From Aureimonas fodinaquatilis (lineage in GTDB: Bacteria > Pseudomonadota > Alphaproteobacteria > Rhizobiales > Rhizobiaceae), in the NCBI RefSeq assembly GCF_008369445.1, contig NZ_VTWH01000002.1, positions 1,002,988 through 1,066,987 of the forward strand: a stretch of DNA of 64,000 bases. The letters are read 5' to 3'. The notes beneath the pieces are model-generated. The model worked only from the letters and a program-made list of their open reading frames with translations. It was not told the origin of the DNA and searched no databases. Shown piece after piece: positions 54,078 through 63,629 of the stretch (positions are counted from its first letter, which is position 1; each line of letters begins with the position of its first letter). Both the position numbers and the translations under genes were made by a program.

Positions 54078-54479
54078 ATGCTGTTTCGCGTTACCAGACC
54101 CCTCCGGATTCTGCTTTTAGGCCTTGCGCTGTCTGTGGCTGCTGCGCCGGTGCACGCCCAGGACTTACCACCCGCGCAGGCCGCCTACATGAAGCCGTTG
54201 GGCCGGTTGGCCACCATTCTGGGTTCATTGCATTATTTACGAAAGCTGTGCGGCGCGGATGATGCCAACCAGTGGCGCGACCGCATGAACGAACTGATGG
54301 CCGCACAAAAACCCTCGGAGGCCGAGCGCCGCATTTTGACAGCGCGATTCAACAATGGCTATCGTGGATTTGAAGCTTCCTACCGAAGCTGCACGCCAGC
54401 CGCAGAGGTGGCGATGCAGCGTTACCTTGAAGAAGGCGCGGTGCTTTCAGGCCAAATTGCCTCGCGCTTTGGCAATTGA
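54078..54479 (+). CDS. TIGR02301 family protein
   Basis: 133 residues, exported (signal MLFRVTRPLRILLLGLALSV, cut near AHA-Q). The conserved helical part GRLATILGSLHYLRKLCGAD, then two Cys (LC and SC near residue 105) that could form a disulphide. The family is restricted to Rhizobiales and its function is unknown. Confidence 0.87.
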   Translation: MLFRVTRPLRILLLGLALSVAAAPVHAQDLPPAQAAYMKPLGRLATILGSLHYLRKLCGADDANQWRDRMNELMAAQKPSEAERRILTARFNNGYRGFEASYRSCTPAAEVAMQRYLEEGAVLSGQIASRFGN

Positions 54480-54618
54480 GTCATGCGATCCTGACACAAA
54501 AACTGTCTAATTTAACGTTAACATCATGTTCATCGCCCCAACCCCTTTTCATTTGGTTCGGTTACGGGTTTAACAGTCTGATGAAGACATTGAATTCGAA
54601 ACGCAGGAGAGTTGGTTC

Positions 54619-54879
54619 ATGATCGATCCGCATGGCACCGAACTCGATGAAATGATCGCGGCTGAAAAAAAGCAGGTTGCTTTCGAGTATCACAGCGAAG
54701 CATGGGCCGATGGCATTTCAGATGGCATTGAGGCCGAAATTCTGGCTGAAACCGCTATTGCGACCGCATTGACCGAACTGGTGCGCCGCCATGGCGAAGC
54801 CGAGGTTCTTGAATTGATGGACAATCTGCGCGTTCGGATAGAGCATGGTGAATTTCGCGGAGATCGAAATCTTCAGTAA
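54619..54879 (+). CDS. Small acidic protein of unknown function (86 aa)
   Basis: MIDPHGTELDEMIAAEKKQV; rich in Glu and Ala and predicted mostly helical (AEILAETAIATALTELVRRH). AGGAGAG lies nine bases before the start ATG. It overlaps the next gene by 35 nt. I do not recognise a family; the position beside TIGR02301 suggests a conserved rhizobial protein. Confidence 0.7.
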   Translation: MIDPHGTELDEMIAAEKKQVAFEYHSEAWADGISDGIEAEILAETAIATALTELVRRHGEAEVLELMDNLRVRIEHGEFRGDRNLQ

Positions 54880-55726
54880 ACGCCGCCCCTTGTTTGATCT
54901 GGCCAGTCTGCGGGCCGGCCGTCTGGTCGCTGGTTGCCTGCTATCCGTTATGGCTGCAATCAGCTTGTCCACGCAGGCCTCTGCCTTTTCACAGATTGCG
55001 CCGGAGGATGGGGTTTTTCGCGGCAGAGAAGGGATTATTTCCGTCCCGCTGCCGCCGCTGCAAGACCGGGTGCCAATACCGGGCGGTGCCACCCAGCGCG
55101 ATTTTGATGACGCGCCTGTTGCCCCTGAACCGCCTGCCGAGGACCTTCCACCCGCTGCGCCTGGCGGTCCGGCGCATTTCCCAGATGGATCAATTTCTGA
55201 CGAGGAGCGACCGCAGGGCCGCCCCTATGTAGACGACAGTCCGGCATCTGCCGAACCGCCATTGCGGGTTCGATATGAAGAAGCAGGATTGCCCGACCCT
55301 GTTCGGGATTTGCGCCGCCGTTTGATTGAAATCGCAAAAAACGGCGATGTTGAAGCGTTACGGCCTTATCTTCAGACCGGCGAACAAGCCACTGCCCTTT
55401 CAGTCATACCGCTTGAAGGCGACCCTATTGAATTTCTGCAGGATAGTTCCGGGGATAGCGATGGCGTGGAACTGATGGCGATTTTGCTGGAAGTTCTGCA
55501 GAGCGGCTATGTTCAGCTGGATGAAGGAAAAGACAGCGAAATTTTCGTATGGCCGTATTTTGTTCAGGTTCCATTGGACAAGCTGGATAGTCGCCGACTG
55601 GTTGAGCTGTTTGAGCTTGTCACCGCGGGCGACTATCAACGCATGCTGGAAAACGGCTCTTATGATTTTTACCGGGTTGGCATTTCACCCGAAGGTCGCT
55701 TTGAATTTTTCCTCATGGCGGACTAG
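54845..55726 (+). CDS. Exported protein of unknown function (293 aa)
   Basis: Signal-like segment at residues 27-48 (LVAGCLLSVMAAISLSTQAS), a Pro-rich linker (residues 85-135, EPPAEDLPPAAPGGP), then a folded C-terminal domain (DLRRRLIEIAKNGDVEALRP, and PYFVQVPLDKLDSRRLVELF). No catalytic motif is visible. It overlaps the 3' end of the preceding small gene; a start further in is possible. The family is likely alphaproteobacterial with unknown function. Confidence 0.75.
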   Translation: MVNFAEIEIFSKRRPLFDLASLRAGRLVAGCLLSVMAAISLSTQASAFSQIAPEDGVFRGREGIISVPLPPLQDRVPIPGGATQRDFDDAPVAPEPPAEDLPPAAPGGPAHFPDGSISDEERPQGRPYVDDSPASAEPPLRVRYEEAGLPDPVRDLRRRLIEIAKNGDVEALRPYLQTGEQATALSVIPLEGDPIEFLQDSSGDSDGVELMAILLEVLQSGYVQLDEGKDSEIFVWPYFVQVPLDKLDSRRLVELFELVTAGDYQRMLENGSYDFYRVGISPEGRFEFFLMAD

Positions 55727-55734
55727 CATTTCCG

Positions 55735-55813
55735 GTTGAAACGAACGTTTCAACAACAGGACAATGCGACAAGCAAAAACTCCTGCATTTCCTGTTGAAA
55801 CGGACGTTTCAAC
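55735..55813. repeat. Two copies of a 20-bp palindromic repeat
   Basis: GTTGAAACG-AA-CGTTTCAAC at 55735-55754 and GTTGAAACG-GA-CGTTTCAAC at 55794-55813, each preceded by GCATTTCC. They sit between an exported protein gene and pyrC. A third, imperfect copy is at 31045-31064. Confidence 0.8.
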
Positions 55814-55891
55814 TGCATGAGAAAATCACCTGGCAGAGATTTGCAACGCCTCAGGTCAATGCAAGATCAACCGAGGCGCTGCGCTGGCAGA

Positions 55892-57220
55892 TTATCGGCG
55901 CTTCAACGCCTCACCAAAGCGTGCCACCTCGCCGCGAGCGCTCTCCACCAGTTCGCCTTCCCACATGACCTTATTTCCGCGCACAAAGGTGCCCACTGGC
56001 CAGCCGGTCACCTGCTTGCCATCATAGGGTGTCCATTGCGATTTTGAGCCTATCCAGGAATTGCGGATGGTTTCGCGCCGCTTCAGGTCGACAATGGTCA
56101 GGTCCGCATCATAGCCCACAGCGATCCGACCCTTGCCAGCCAAACCGAAAATCCTCTGCGGTCCGGCGGACGTCAGATCGACAAATCTTTGCAGTGACAA
56201 GCGGCCATTGGCGACGTGATCCAGCATGATTGGAACCAGAGTTTGAACACCGGTCATGCCGGAAGGTGATGCCGGATAGGACTTGGCCTTTTCTTCCAGC
56301 GTGTGCGGAGCATGATCTGAACCCAGCACATCAATGATCCCTTGTTCAATACCTTTCCAGACACCCTGCTGATGGCGCGCGCTGCGCACAGGCGGGTTCA
56401 TCTGCAACAATGTGCCCAATGTGGCATAGTCGGCGTCTGTCATTGTCAGATGATGGGGTGTCGCTTCACAGGTTGCATTCTCCTTGTGGGCGGCGAGGAA
56501 ATCAATTTCTTCCGCCGTGGAAATATGGAGCACATGAATGCGCGCGCCAGTCGCCTCGGCTATCCGCACCAACCTTTGCGTGCACAACAAGGCTGCTTCC
56601 ACATCACGCCAGATCGGGTGTGATGCCGGATCGCCTTCGACCCTTTCGCCCAACCTGCTGCGCAAGCGATACTCATCCTCTGAGTGGAAAGCTGCGCGGC
56701 GGCGCGTGTTGCTGAGAATTTCGGTGACACCCTCATCATCCTCAACCAGCAGACTGCCGGTGGATGAACCCATGAAGACCTTGATACCCGCCGCTCCCGG
56801 CAATCTTTCAAGTTCGGCCACATCTCTGGCATTTTCGCGCGTTCCGCCCACCCAGAACGCGAAATCACTGTGCATGCGGTGGTGGCCACGCTGGACCTTA
56901 TCCGCCAGCGCAGCCTCGCTGGTGGTCAGCGGATCGGTATTCGGCATTTCAAAAACAGTGGTTACGCCGCCCAGCACCGCAGCACGGGAACCTGACTCGA
57001 GATCTTCCTTGTGGCTTGGGCCCGGCTCGCGAAAATGCACCTGACTGTCTATTACACCGGGAAGAATGTGCAGACCCGTGCAGTCTACCACCTCTCCGGC
57101 CTCTGCCGCATCTATGGAACCAATATGGGCTATACGGCCATTATTGATACCAAGATCGCGGACAGCCGCACCATCATGGTTGACGACAACGCCGCCCTTC
57201 AAAACCCTGTCGAACGTCAT
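55892..57220 (-). CDS. pyrC: Dihydroorotase, class I
   Basis: 442 residues, amidohydrolase of pyrimidine synthesis. Metal-site motif is VIDSQVHFREPGPSHKEDLE, carboxyl-Lys region IKVFMGSSTGSLLVEDDEG, then His in HVLHISTAEEIDFLAAHK and Asp in VLGSDHAPHTLEEKAKSYPA. ATG 57218-57220 (MTFDRVLKGG) is the start; the frame is open to 57277. It diverges from ygfZ across 107 nt. Confidence 0.93.
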   Translation of the reverse strand: MTFDRVLKGGVVVNHDGAAVRDLGINNGRIAHIGSIDAAEAGEVVDCTGLHILPGVIDSQVHFREPGPSHKEDLESGSRAAVLGGVTTVFEMPNTDPLTTSEAALADKVQRGHHRMHSDFAFWVGGTRENARDVAELERLPGAAGIKVFMGSSTGSLLVEDDEGVTEILSNTRRRAAFHSEDEYRLRSRLGERVEGDPASHPIWRDVEAALLCTQRLVRIAEATGARIHVLHISTAEEIDFLAAHKENATCEATPHHLTMTDADYATLGTLLQMNPPVRSARHQQGVWKGIEQGIIDVLGSDHAPHTLEEKAKSYPASPSGMTGVQTLVPIMLDHVANGRLSLQRFVDLTSAGPQRIFGLAGKGRIAVGYDADLTIVDLKRRETIRNSWIGSKSQWTPYDGKQVTGWPVGTFVRGNKVMWEGELVESARGEVARFGEALKRR

Positions 57221-57327
57221 AGCTTTTTCCCGTTGTGAATGCCTGTATCGCGATACAGGATTGCTGCATGGTTGCACAACCGGCTCGTGCAGATCATATC
57301 AATGTGGTCACCTCTACGGATATTGTC

Positions 57328-58161
57328 ATGCCCTCAGCCTTACTTTCAGACAGAGCCACACTTCACCTGACGGGCGCGGACGCCCTGCCCTTCCTGCAGA
57401 ACCTTGTGACTGCGGAGTTGTCGGACCTTGCGCCCGATGAGGCCCGGCCCGCAGCATTGCTGAGCCCGCAGGGGAAAATCCTGTTTGATTTCCTCATAAG
57501 CCGTGTGGATGCCGGTCTTCGGATTGACCTTGCGAAGGCAGCGGTTGACGCTTTGACCAAGCGCCTCACCATGTACAAATTGCGCGCACAAGTGACGATT
57601 CTCGTTTCGGACGAGGCTGTGGCCACATTCTGGGAGGAGGAAACCCGCCCGCAATGGCTGGCAGACAAACGCTTCCCCGACAAACAGGTTTACCGGGCCT
57701 ATGGCGCGGCAGCAGCACAAGCGGGCCACGCCACGAAGGAGTTTCGCGCATTGCGCATAGGTTCGGGGGTTGCTGAGGCAGAGGCTGATTTTCCAGCCGC
57801 CGATGTGTTTCCTCACGATGTGCTGCTGGACCAGAATGGCGGCGTGTCGTTCAAAAAAGGCTGCTTCATTGGTCAGGAGGTTGTGTCGCGCATGCAGCAC
57901 CGCGCCACCGCCCGCCGCCGTATCATGGTGTTGCGTGCACAATCCCACATCACTGAAGGCGCCAATGTCGAAAGTGGAGCCAAGGCCATCGGTACTGTGC
58001 TTGCGGCCTGTGAAACCGTTGCCATGGCCATTGTGCGCATTGACCGGCTGGCGGATGCCTTGAGTGCAGGTCAGGAGATAGTGGTGGACGGAGTTGCAGT
58101 GGAGGCGGAAATTCCGGCTTGGGCGGGCTATGGTCTACCACAGCCGGGAGAGCCTGAATGA
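57328..58161 (+). CDS. ygfZ: Folate-binding Fe-S protein assembly factor YgfZ
   Basis: 277 residues, GcvT-like fold. The YgfZ signature is KKGCFIGQEVVSRMQHRATA. It helps maintain or repair Fe-S enzymes together with tetrahydrofolate. ATG 57328 (MPSALLSDRATLHL) starts the homologous part; the frame is open from 57235. It overlaps the next gene by 4 nt. Confidence 0.93.
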   Translation: MPSALLSDRATLHLTGADALPFLQNLVTAELSDLAPDEARPAALLSPQGKILFDFLISRVDAGLRIDLAKAAVDALTKRLTMYKLRAQVTILVSDEAVATFWEEETRPQWLADKRFPDKQVYRAYGAAAAQAGHATKEFRALRIGSGVAEAEADFPAADVFPHDVLLDQNGGVSFKKGCFIGQEVVSRMQHRATARRRIMVLRAQSHITEGANVESGAKAIGTVLAACETVAMAIVRIDRLADALSAGQEIVVDGVAVEAEIPAWAGYGLPQPGEPE

Positions 58162-58781
58162 GCCAGACCAGAACCAGCCAGCGCCGAGTCTGGCAAAGAA
58201 TGCTGTCCGGTCGCAGGCTGGACCTTATAGACCCTTCTCCTCTGGACATCGAGGTTGAAGATATTGCCCACGGTCTCGCTCGCGTTGCACGTTGGAACGG
58301 CCAGACACGTGGCGAGCATGCTTATTCCGTTGCGCAGCACTCGCTGGTTGTTGAGTGGATTATGGCAACGGAAACTCCAGATCCGCGCTGGGGCGTTGCC
58401 GCTCTGCTGCACGATGGACCGGAATATGTTATCGGCGACATGATCTCACCCTTTAAATCTGTCTTGGGCGATGATTACAAATCGGTCGAAAACCGTTTGC
58501 AGAAAGCCATTCATTTGCGTTTCGGCCTGCCTGCAACTTTGCCTGCACCCGTTTCCCGCAGCATAAAAAAGGCTGATCGCATATCGGCTTTCTATGAGGC
58601 GACCCTGCTTGCCGGGTTTACCGTTCCGGAAGCCTCCAGCCTGTTCTGTAAAAAACCGCCATTGGCAATTCCAGAGACGTTCTTCGAACCAAAATCTGCC
58701 AGAGCAGTGGAACAGATGTTCATGCAGCGGTTCCATCAACTGGATGCGGCTGTGCATTCGCAGCCGGGCCTGCCATCCTGA
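58158..58781 (+). CDS. HD-domain phosphohydrolase (YfbR-like)
   Basis: 207 residues. HD-type metal motif: GQTRGEHAYSVAQHSLVVE, then ALLHDGPEYVIGD, then IKKADRISAFYEATLLAG. Resembles 5'-deoxynucleotidase YfbR. Start ATG overlaps the ygfZ stop (ATGA). Its last 62 nt overlap the convergent recO gene. Confidence 0.9.
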   Translation: MSQTRTSQRRVWQRMLSGRRLDLIDPSPLDIEVEDIAHGLARVARWNGQTRGEHAYSVAQHSLVVEWIMATETPDPRWGVAALLHDGPEYVIGDMISPFKSVLGDDYKSVENRLQKAIHLRFGLPATLPAPVSRSIKKADRISAFYEATLLAGFTVPEASSLFCKKPPLAIPETFFEPKSARAVEQMFMQRFHQLDAAVHSQPGLPS

Positions 58782-59553
58782 CTTCCAGATAGCGCACCAG
58801 GGCTGAGAGAAACCCATAGCGCGAATCCGGCGGATTGATCCCGCGCGGTTCCCAGATGTTGCGCATCAGGAAATGCCCGGTCAAAGCATAGCCAGACTGC
58901 AGCTCCACAACTGTACAGCCACTGTCCTGGACAAGGAACGCCGGCAACGGCAGCAATTTGTCTGCCCAGGGCGCACCAGCCGCCGCAGTGACAGCGCGGC
59001 CAGTCTTGGGTGAAACATAGGAAAGACCCGTCGTCGCGCCAGAGAGAGCGCACACTTCAAGATCCAGCCCGATGCCCATCTCTTCCAGCAAAGCCAATTC
59101 AAACCGCAGCATCATATGCCCGATCAAGGCTGCCTCTTCCACATGGTCGGCACTGGCGGACTGCGGGCGAAGAACCGCCTCACATGCCTGCAGTTGCGAC
59201 AGGATGGCCTGGCAGGCGTCATACAGCCTTTCATGCGGGTCTCGCTCTGGCAGAAGACGAATGTGCGCTGCCAGAAGCTGCACAGCATGCAGTGCAATGG
59301 CGCTTTCCATCAGGCCGGCAGAGCGCAGTTGAACTGGCTCTACCGTCAGACTTCCCAGATGTTCGTCCAGGCGGGCACGCCAGCGCGCTTCCACCAGATT
59401 GCCGGGCTGCAGAACCGGCCTTTGAGCACGGGAGCGCCCGCCCTGAACAAGCCCAAGATGGCGCCCGCGTGAGCGGGTCATCAGTTCGGCAACCACGCTG
59501 GTTTCACCGTGGCGGCGTATTCCCAGAACTATGGCCTCTTCCCGCCACTCCAT
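58720..59553 (-). CDS. recO: DNA repair protein RecO
   Basis: 277 residues. OB-fold N-terminus WREEAIVLGIRRHGETSVVA followed by the helical C-terminal domain. It loads RecA with RecR at ssDNA gaps. A few Cys residues are present but no classical zinc ribbon. It is last in the era-recO group. Its 3' end overlaps the convergent HD gene by 62 nt. Confidence 0.92.
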   Translation of the reverse strand: MEWREEAIVLGIRRHGETSVVAELMTRSRGRHLGLVQGGRSRAQRPVLQPGNLVEARWRARLDEHLGSLTVEPVQLRSAGLMESAIALHAVQLLAAHIRLLPERDPHERLYDACQAILSQLQACEAVLRPQSASADHVEEAALIGHMMLRFELALLEEMGIGLDLEVCALSGATTGLSYVSPKTGRAVTAAAGAPWADKLLPLPAFLVQDSGCTVVELQSGYALTGHFLMRNIWEPRGINPPDSRYGFLSALVRYLEVRMAGPAANAQPHPVDGTAA

Positions 59554-59601
59554 ATCATCGCCTTGCGTCGATTGGACAGTTCAGCACTTCGCCAGCACGT
59601 C

Positions 59602-60558
59602 TCAGGATGAATAATCCAGCCCCATTTCACGGTAGCGCTCCGGGTCATCGCCCCAGTTTTCCCGCACCTTCACAAACAGGAACAAATGGACTTTCTGTTC
59701 CGCTGCTTCTGAAATTTCCTTGCGGGCGGCCTGCCCGATTGCCTTGATCGTTTCGCCCTTGTGGCCCAGCACAATCGCCTTCTGGCTGTCGCGTTCCACA
59801 TAGATTGTCTGTTCGATGCGCACAGAGCCATCCGGCCGCTGCTGCCACTGCTCTGTTTCTACAGTGGATGCATAGGGCAGTTCCTGATGCAGCCGGAGAA
59901 ACAGCTTTTCACGGGTGATTTCCGCCGCAAGCTGACGCAGCGGCAAATCCGAAATCTGGTCTTCCGGGTAGTACCATGGCCCCGGCTCCAGCCGATTGGC
60001 CAGATATTTCATCAGATCGCCGCAACCGGAACCCGTCAGCGCCGAAATCATGAACACGGCATCAAATTCCACACGCGCGGTAATTTCCTGGGTCAGCGCC
60101 AGAAGTTTTTCACGCTGAACTCTGTCCACCTTGTTCAAAAGCAGAATGACCGGCTGACGTGTGTCCTTCAACCGCTCCAGAATCGTGCTCACCTCGTCGG
60201 AAATTCCGCGTTCGGCATCGATAATTGCCAGAACCAGATCGGCATCACGCGCGCCGCTCCACGCGGTGCGCACCATGGCCCGGTCCAGCCGGCGCTTCGG
60301 CTGAAAAACGCCCGGCGTATCCACAAACACAATTTGCGTTTTGCCTTCAATGGCAATGCCGCGCACCAGCGCCCGCGTGGTTTGCACCTTGTGCGTTACA
60401 ATGGAGACCTTGGTACCCACCAGCTGGTTGACCAGCGTGGATTTGCCAGCATTCGGCGCACCAATCAGCGCAACAAAGCCTGAACGTGTGTCATATTCGG
60501 CCTGGGGCTCTGATGGGGCAACGGGTTCGTCGATCAAGATCTGTGCTCTTTCATTCAA
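59602..60558 (-). CDS. era: GTPase Era
   Basis: 318 residues. G1 is GAPNAGKSTLVNQLVGTK, G3 is FVDTPGVFQPKRRLDRAMV, G4 is LLNKVDRV. The C-terminal KH domain binds the 3' end of 16S rRNA (IVLGHKGETIKAIGQAARKE). The start is TTG 60558, which overlaps the rnc stop (TTGA). Its product matures the small ribosomal subunit. Confidence 0.95.
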   Translation of the reverse strand: MNERAQILIDEPVAPSEPQAEYDTRSGFVALIGAPNAGKSTLVNQLVGTKVSIVTHKVQTTRALVRGIAIEGKTQIVFVDTPGVFQPKRRLDRAMVRTAWSGARDADLVLAIIDAERGISDEVSTILERLKDTRQPVILLLNKVDRVQREKLLALTQEITARVEFDAVFMISALTGSGCGDLMKYLANRLEPGPWYYPEDQISDLPLRQLAAEITREKLFLRLHQELPYASTVETEQWQQRPDGSVRIEQTIYVERDSQKAIVLGHKGETIKAIGQAARKEISEAAEQKVHLFLFVKVRENWGDDPERYREMGLDYSS

Positions 60559-61250
60559 TTGGATTTCCAGACGCCTTCCCGCAACAGGATGCGGCTGGCG
60601 GCCTCTGTTTCAGCCTGGCGCTTTGAACGGCCCTTACCGGTTTCGGCCGCAAAACCTTTTACTGAGGCGCGCACTGTAAACACCGGTTCATGATCCGGCC
60701 CGCTGCGCTCCAGCAACTCATATGACGGAGCGGCGCCGGTAGCCCGGTGCGCCCATTCCTGCAATTCTGTTTTCGGGTCTCGGCGCGCCGAAGCCGCGGA
60801 GTGCAACCTGTGCTCCCAGTGCCGCAAAATAAAATCTCGCGCCACTTCATAGCCGTGGTCAAGATAAACCGCCGCAATCAATGCTTCAACCACATCGGCT
60901 CGAATACTGCGCGTTCTCGCATCAGCCAGGTTTTTCAGGTCAACACCGAAGCGAATGAACCGAGCAAGGTCTATTTCATCCGCCACCAGAGCGCAGGTTT
61001 CCGCTGAAACCAGCATATTGAGCCGCACGGACAATTCGCCTTCATCGGCATCGGGATAGAGCGCAAACAGCCTTTCGGCCACTGCCATGCCCAGAACCCT
61101 GTCACCCAGAAATTCCAGCCGTTCATAATTGGCAGCGTCACGCCCCTGCTGAAGACTGGAATGGGTTAATGCCAGCGCCAGTCTTTCGCGGTCGGTAAAG
61201 GTGACGCCCAGCAGTTTTTCAAGCTTGGGCAGAGAGGTTTGGTGTTTCAT
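60555..61250 (-). CDS. rnc: Ribonuclease III
   Basis: 231 residues. The signature NYERLEFLGDRVLGMAVAER has the catalytic acids, DVVEALIAAVYLDHGY the second acidic pair. The dsRNA-binding domain begins DPKTELQEWAHRATG. ATG 61248-61250 overlaps the lepB stop (ATGA); the frame extends upstream without need. Cuts rRNA precursors and double-stranded mRNA. Confidence 0.95.
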   Translation of the reverse strand: MKHQTSLPKLEKLLGVTFTDRERLALALTHSSLQQGRDAANYERLEFLGDRVLGMAVAERLFALYPDADEGELSVRLNMLVSAETCALVADEIDLARFIRFGVDLKNLADARTRSIRADVVEALIAAVYLDHGYEVARDFILRHWEHRLHSAASARRDPKTELQEWAHRATGAAPSYELLERSGPDHEPVFTVRASVKGFAAETGKGRSKRQAETEAASRILLREGVWKSN

Positions 61251-61975
61251 CTGATCCATGTGAAGAAGCGGTTCAGCCGCAGTTCCTCTGGCCACTTCCA
61301 GAACTTCAACGCCCAGTCTCCGTCTATCGAGAAGAAGATCAACTGCGCCTTGCCAATGAGATTTTCAAACGGCACATAGCCAACGCTGCCGCGGCTGTCG
61401 TCGGAATTGTCGCGATTGTCACCCATCATGAAGTAATGACCGGCTGGAACCACAAATTCCCGCGTATTATCAGCCATGGTGTTGGCTTTATCCAACGTCA
61501 GATAGGTTACGCCGTTCGGCAATGTTTCACGATACTGCGGCACCTGAACGCCATTGCCTTCGACAAAGAACCCTTCAGGCTCACGCGGCACTGCGGTGCC
61601 ATTGATGTACAGCACACCATCGCGCATCTGCACCCTGTCGCCTGGCAGACCAATCAGCCGTTTGATGAAGTCCACATCGGTTTCGCTGGGTTTGCGGAAA
61701 ACCAGAACGTCGCCCCGTTCTGGCTCTGAAGCCCAGATCCGCCCTTCAAACAGGTTGGGAGACAGCGGCAGGGAATATTTGGTGTAGCCGTAGCTCCACT
61801 TTGTCACCAGCACATAGTCACCGACCAGAAGCGTCGGCATCATGGAGCCTGAGGGAATGGAAAACGGCTGAAAAAGCAAAGTCCGGATGACCAAAGCCAG
61901 CGCAACCGCTTGCAAAATTGCAACGATCATTTCGCCAAAGCCTGCCGATGACTTTTTTGCGGCACGTTCAACCAT
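61247..61975 (-). CDS. lepB: Signal peptidase I
   Basis: 242 residues. One N-terminal TM segment, then the catalytic Ser in IPSGSMMPTLLVGDYVLVT and Lys in DVDFIKRLIGLPGDRVQM. MMGDNRDNSDDSRGSVGYVP is box E. Start ATG 61973-61975 after AAGGATATCAA. It overlaps rnc by 4 nt. Confidence 0.95.
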   Translation of the reverse strand: MVERAAKKSSAGFGEMIVAILQAVALALVIRTLLFQPFSIPSGSMMPTLLVGDYVLVTKWSYGYTKYSLPLSPNLFEGRIWASEPERGDVLVFRKPSETDVDFIKRLIGLPGDRVQMRDGVLYINGTAVPREPEGFFVEGNGVQVPQYRETLPNGVTYLTLDKANTMADNTREFVVPAGHYFMMGDNRDNSDDSRGSVGYVPFENLIGKAQLIFFSIDGDWALKFWKWPEELRLNRFFTWIR

Positions 61976-62079
61976 TTGATATCCTTAATGAGATTCCAGC
62001 AAAACTGCGAAGCGCTATGGTGTTCTGACTTGCTTTAAAGTCTTGCGCTCTGTTGAGCAATCTTTTCCGGTTGCCAGTG

Positions 62080-62481
62080 TCAGTCTGACGGCCTTGCTTC
62101 AATGATGACGAAAGCCTGCGCCAGTGGAAAATCATCGGTGATTGTCAGGTGAATCACAGCCTGCATTCCAGCCGGCACCATGGCTTGCAGCCGCGCCAAT
62201 GCCCCGCCTGTCAAACGCATGGTGGGCTTGCCTCCCGGCAAATTCACCACGCCCATGTCGCGCCAGTACACCCCGCGCGCCAGCCCGGTGCCCAAGGCCT
62301 TGGAACAAGCCTCTTTGGCAGCAAACCGCTTGGCATAGGATGCGGCCCGCTCTTTCCGGCCATTGGATTTGGCCCGCTCAATTTCTGTGAACACCCGTTC
62401 CTCAAACCGGCTGCCATGCCGGTCCAGCACCGTTTCAACCCTGCGAATGTCAATCAGATCACTGCCTAGACCTAGGATCAT
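62080..62481 (-). CDS. acpS: Holo-[acyl-carrier-protein] synthase
   Basis: 133 residues, transfers phosphopantetheine from CoA to [22 protein letters not shown] carries the conserved Asp, [18 protein letters not shown] the Glu and Lys. ATG 62479-62481 overlaps the DUF2062 gene stop (ATGA); the 41 extra upstream codons belong to that gene's other frame. Confidence 0.94.
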   Translation of the reverse strand: MILGLGSDLIDIRRVETVLDRHGSRFEERVFTEIERAKSNGRKERAASYAKRFAAKEACSKALGTGLARGVYWRDMGVVNLPGGKPTMRLTGGALARLQAMVPAGMQAVIHLTITDDFPLAQAFVIIEARPSD

Positions 62482-63008
62482 GGGTGCAAACGCCTGTGTT
62501 GATAGCCCCTGACTGCCGGGTAAAGACAGCTGTAGACAAGAACTGCCGCCAATGCACCCAGAAGCAGAGATCCAAGCAGCATAGGCGCCAGGTAAGGTCG
62601 CCATATGGCAGCAATGTCCATGCTGGCCAGTGCCTTGCCGATGCCGCCGACGCCGATCTGGCCGGCGGACCGGGATGGCAGCAGGATATGGCCCAGTTCA
62701 TAAGTTCCGGCCCAGATGACCGGCAATGTCAACGGATTGGCAACCGTGGTGCCGATGATGGCCGCAGCCATGTTGCCGGAAATGCAATAGGCAAGCACCA
62801 GAGCGATGAGAATATGCCCGCCGATGAACGGGCTGAACGCCGCAAAAACACCAGCTGCAAAGCCTGCCGCAATGGCATGCGGTGTAGCGCGAAGCCGCAG
62901 CACGCGTTTGCGAATATAGGTGAACGAACGCCGCCATGACCGGCGCGGCCACAAATACAGCCGCACTTTGGCCAACAGACCCTCTGGTTTACGGCGTCGG
63001 AACAACAT
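62478..63008 (-). CDS. DUF2062 family membrane protein
   Basis: 176 residues with three or four hydrophobic segments ([20 protein letters not shown], the family motif, is followed by [18 protein letters not shown]). The N-terminus is very basic. Function unknown; usually found between pyrE/pdxJ and acpS in rhizobia. It overlaps acpS by 4 nt. Confidence 0.9.
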   Translation of the reverse strand: MLFRRRKPEGLLAKVRLYLWPRRSWRRSFTYIRKRVLRLRATPHAIAAGFAAGVFAAFSPFIGGHILIALVLAYCISGNMAAAIIGTTVANPLTLPVIWAGTYELGHILLPSRSAGQIGVGGIGKALASMDIAAIWRPYLAPMLLGSLLLGALAAVLVYSCLYPAVRGYQHRRLHP

Positions 63009-63022
63009 AACGCAAACGATCC

Positions 63023-63601
63023 TTACAGCGACCGGCTGCCCGGCTTGACCGGCGGTATGGCCGCCAATTCCGGCGGCAGTTTGTCTGCCGGATAGGCCGG
63101 GACCTCATATTCGGCCAGCGCAATCAGCGGTACGCCAACATCGCTCTTGCCGGCCGACCGATCAATGATGCACGCAGCAGCAACAACCTCCACTCCGATA
63201 TCATCAAGGCACTGAATTGTCTCACGAATAGAAAGGCCCGTTGTAACAATATCTTCCACGATGACCACTCGTGCGCCTTTTTCCACATCAAAGCGCCGCA
63301 GCCGGAACTTGCCGTTTTCCCGCTCTACATAGATTGCCGGAGCGCCAATATGCCGCGAGGTTTCATAGGCCGGTATCAAGCCGCCAACTGCAGGGCCGAC
63401 AACATAGTCGATCTGGCCTGGCACCACATCGCGAATTTTCTGCGCCAGTGCCTTGCACAGTTTTTCCGTCAGATCAGGGTGCATGAACACCCTGGCTTTT
63501 TGCAGAAAAATCGGGCTGCGAAGGCCGGATGTCAAAATGAAATGACCTTCCAGATAGGCTCCCGCCTGACGAAAAATATCTATGACCTGCGAATTATCCA
63601 C
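63023..63601 (-). CDS. pyrE: Orotate phosphoribosyltransferase
   Basis: 192 residues. The PRPP motif is [17 protein letters not shown], and [20 protein letters not shown] is the N-terminal substrate region. [20 protein letters not shown] is the flexible-loop neighbourhood. Start GTG 63599-63601. Makes orotidine monophosphate in pyrimidine synthesis, as does pyrC at 56 kb. Confidence 0.94.
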   Translation of the reverse strand: MDNSQVIDIFRQAGAYLEGHFILTSGLRSPIFLQKARVFMHPDLTEKLCKALAQKIRDVVPGQIDYVVGPAVGGLIPAYETSRHIGAPAIYVERENGKFRLRRFDVEKGARVVIVEDIVTTGLSIRETIQCLDDIGVEVVAAACIIDRSAGKSDVGVPLIALAEYEVPAYPADKLPPELAAIPPVKPGSRSL

Positions 63602-63629
63602 GCTCCGCGCACCCCTGTTTTGCCATTTT

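Noticed and set aside
55735-55813. CRISPR or attachment site
   Set aside because: Two short palindromes separated by 39 nt, no further units and no integrase or cas gene.
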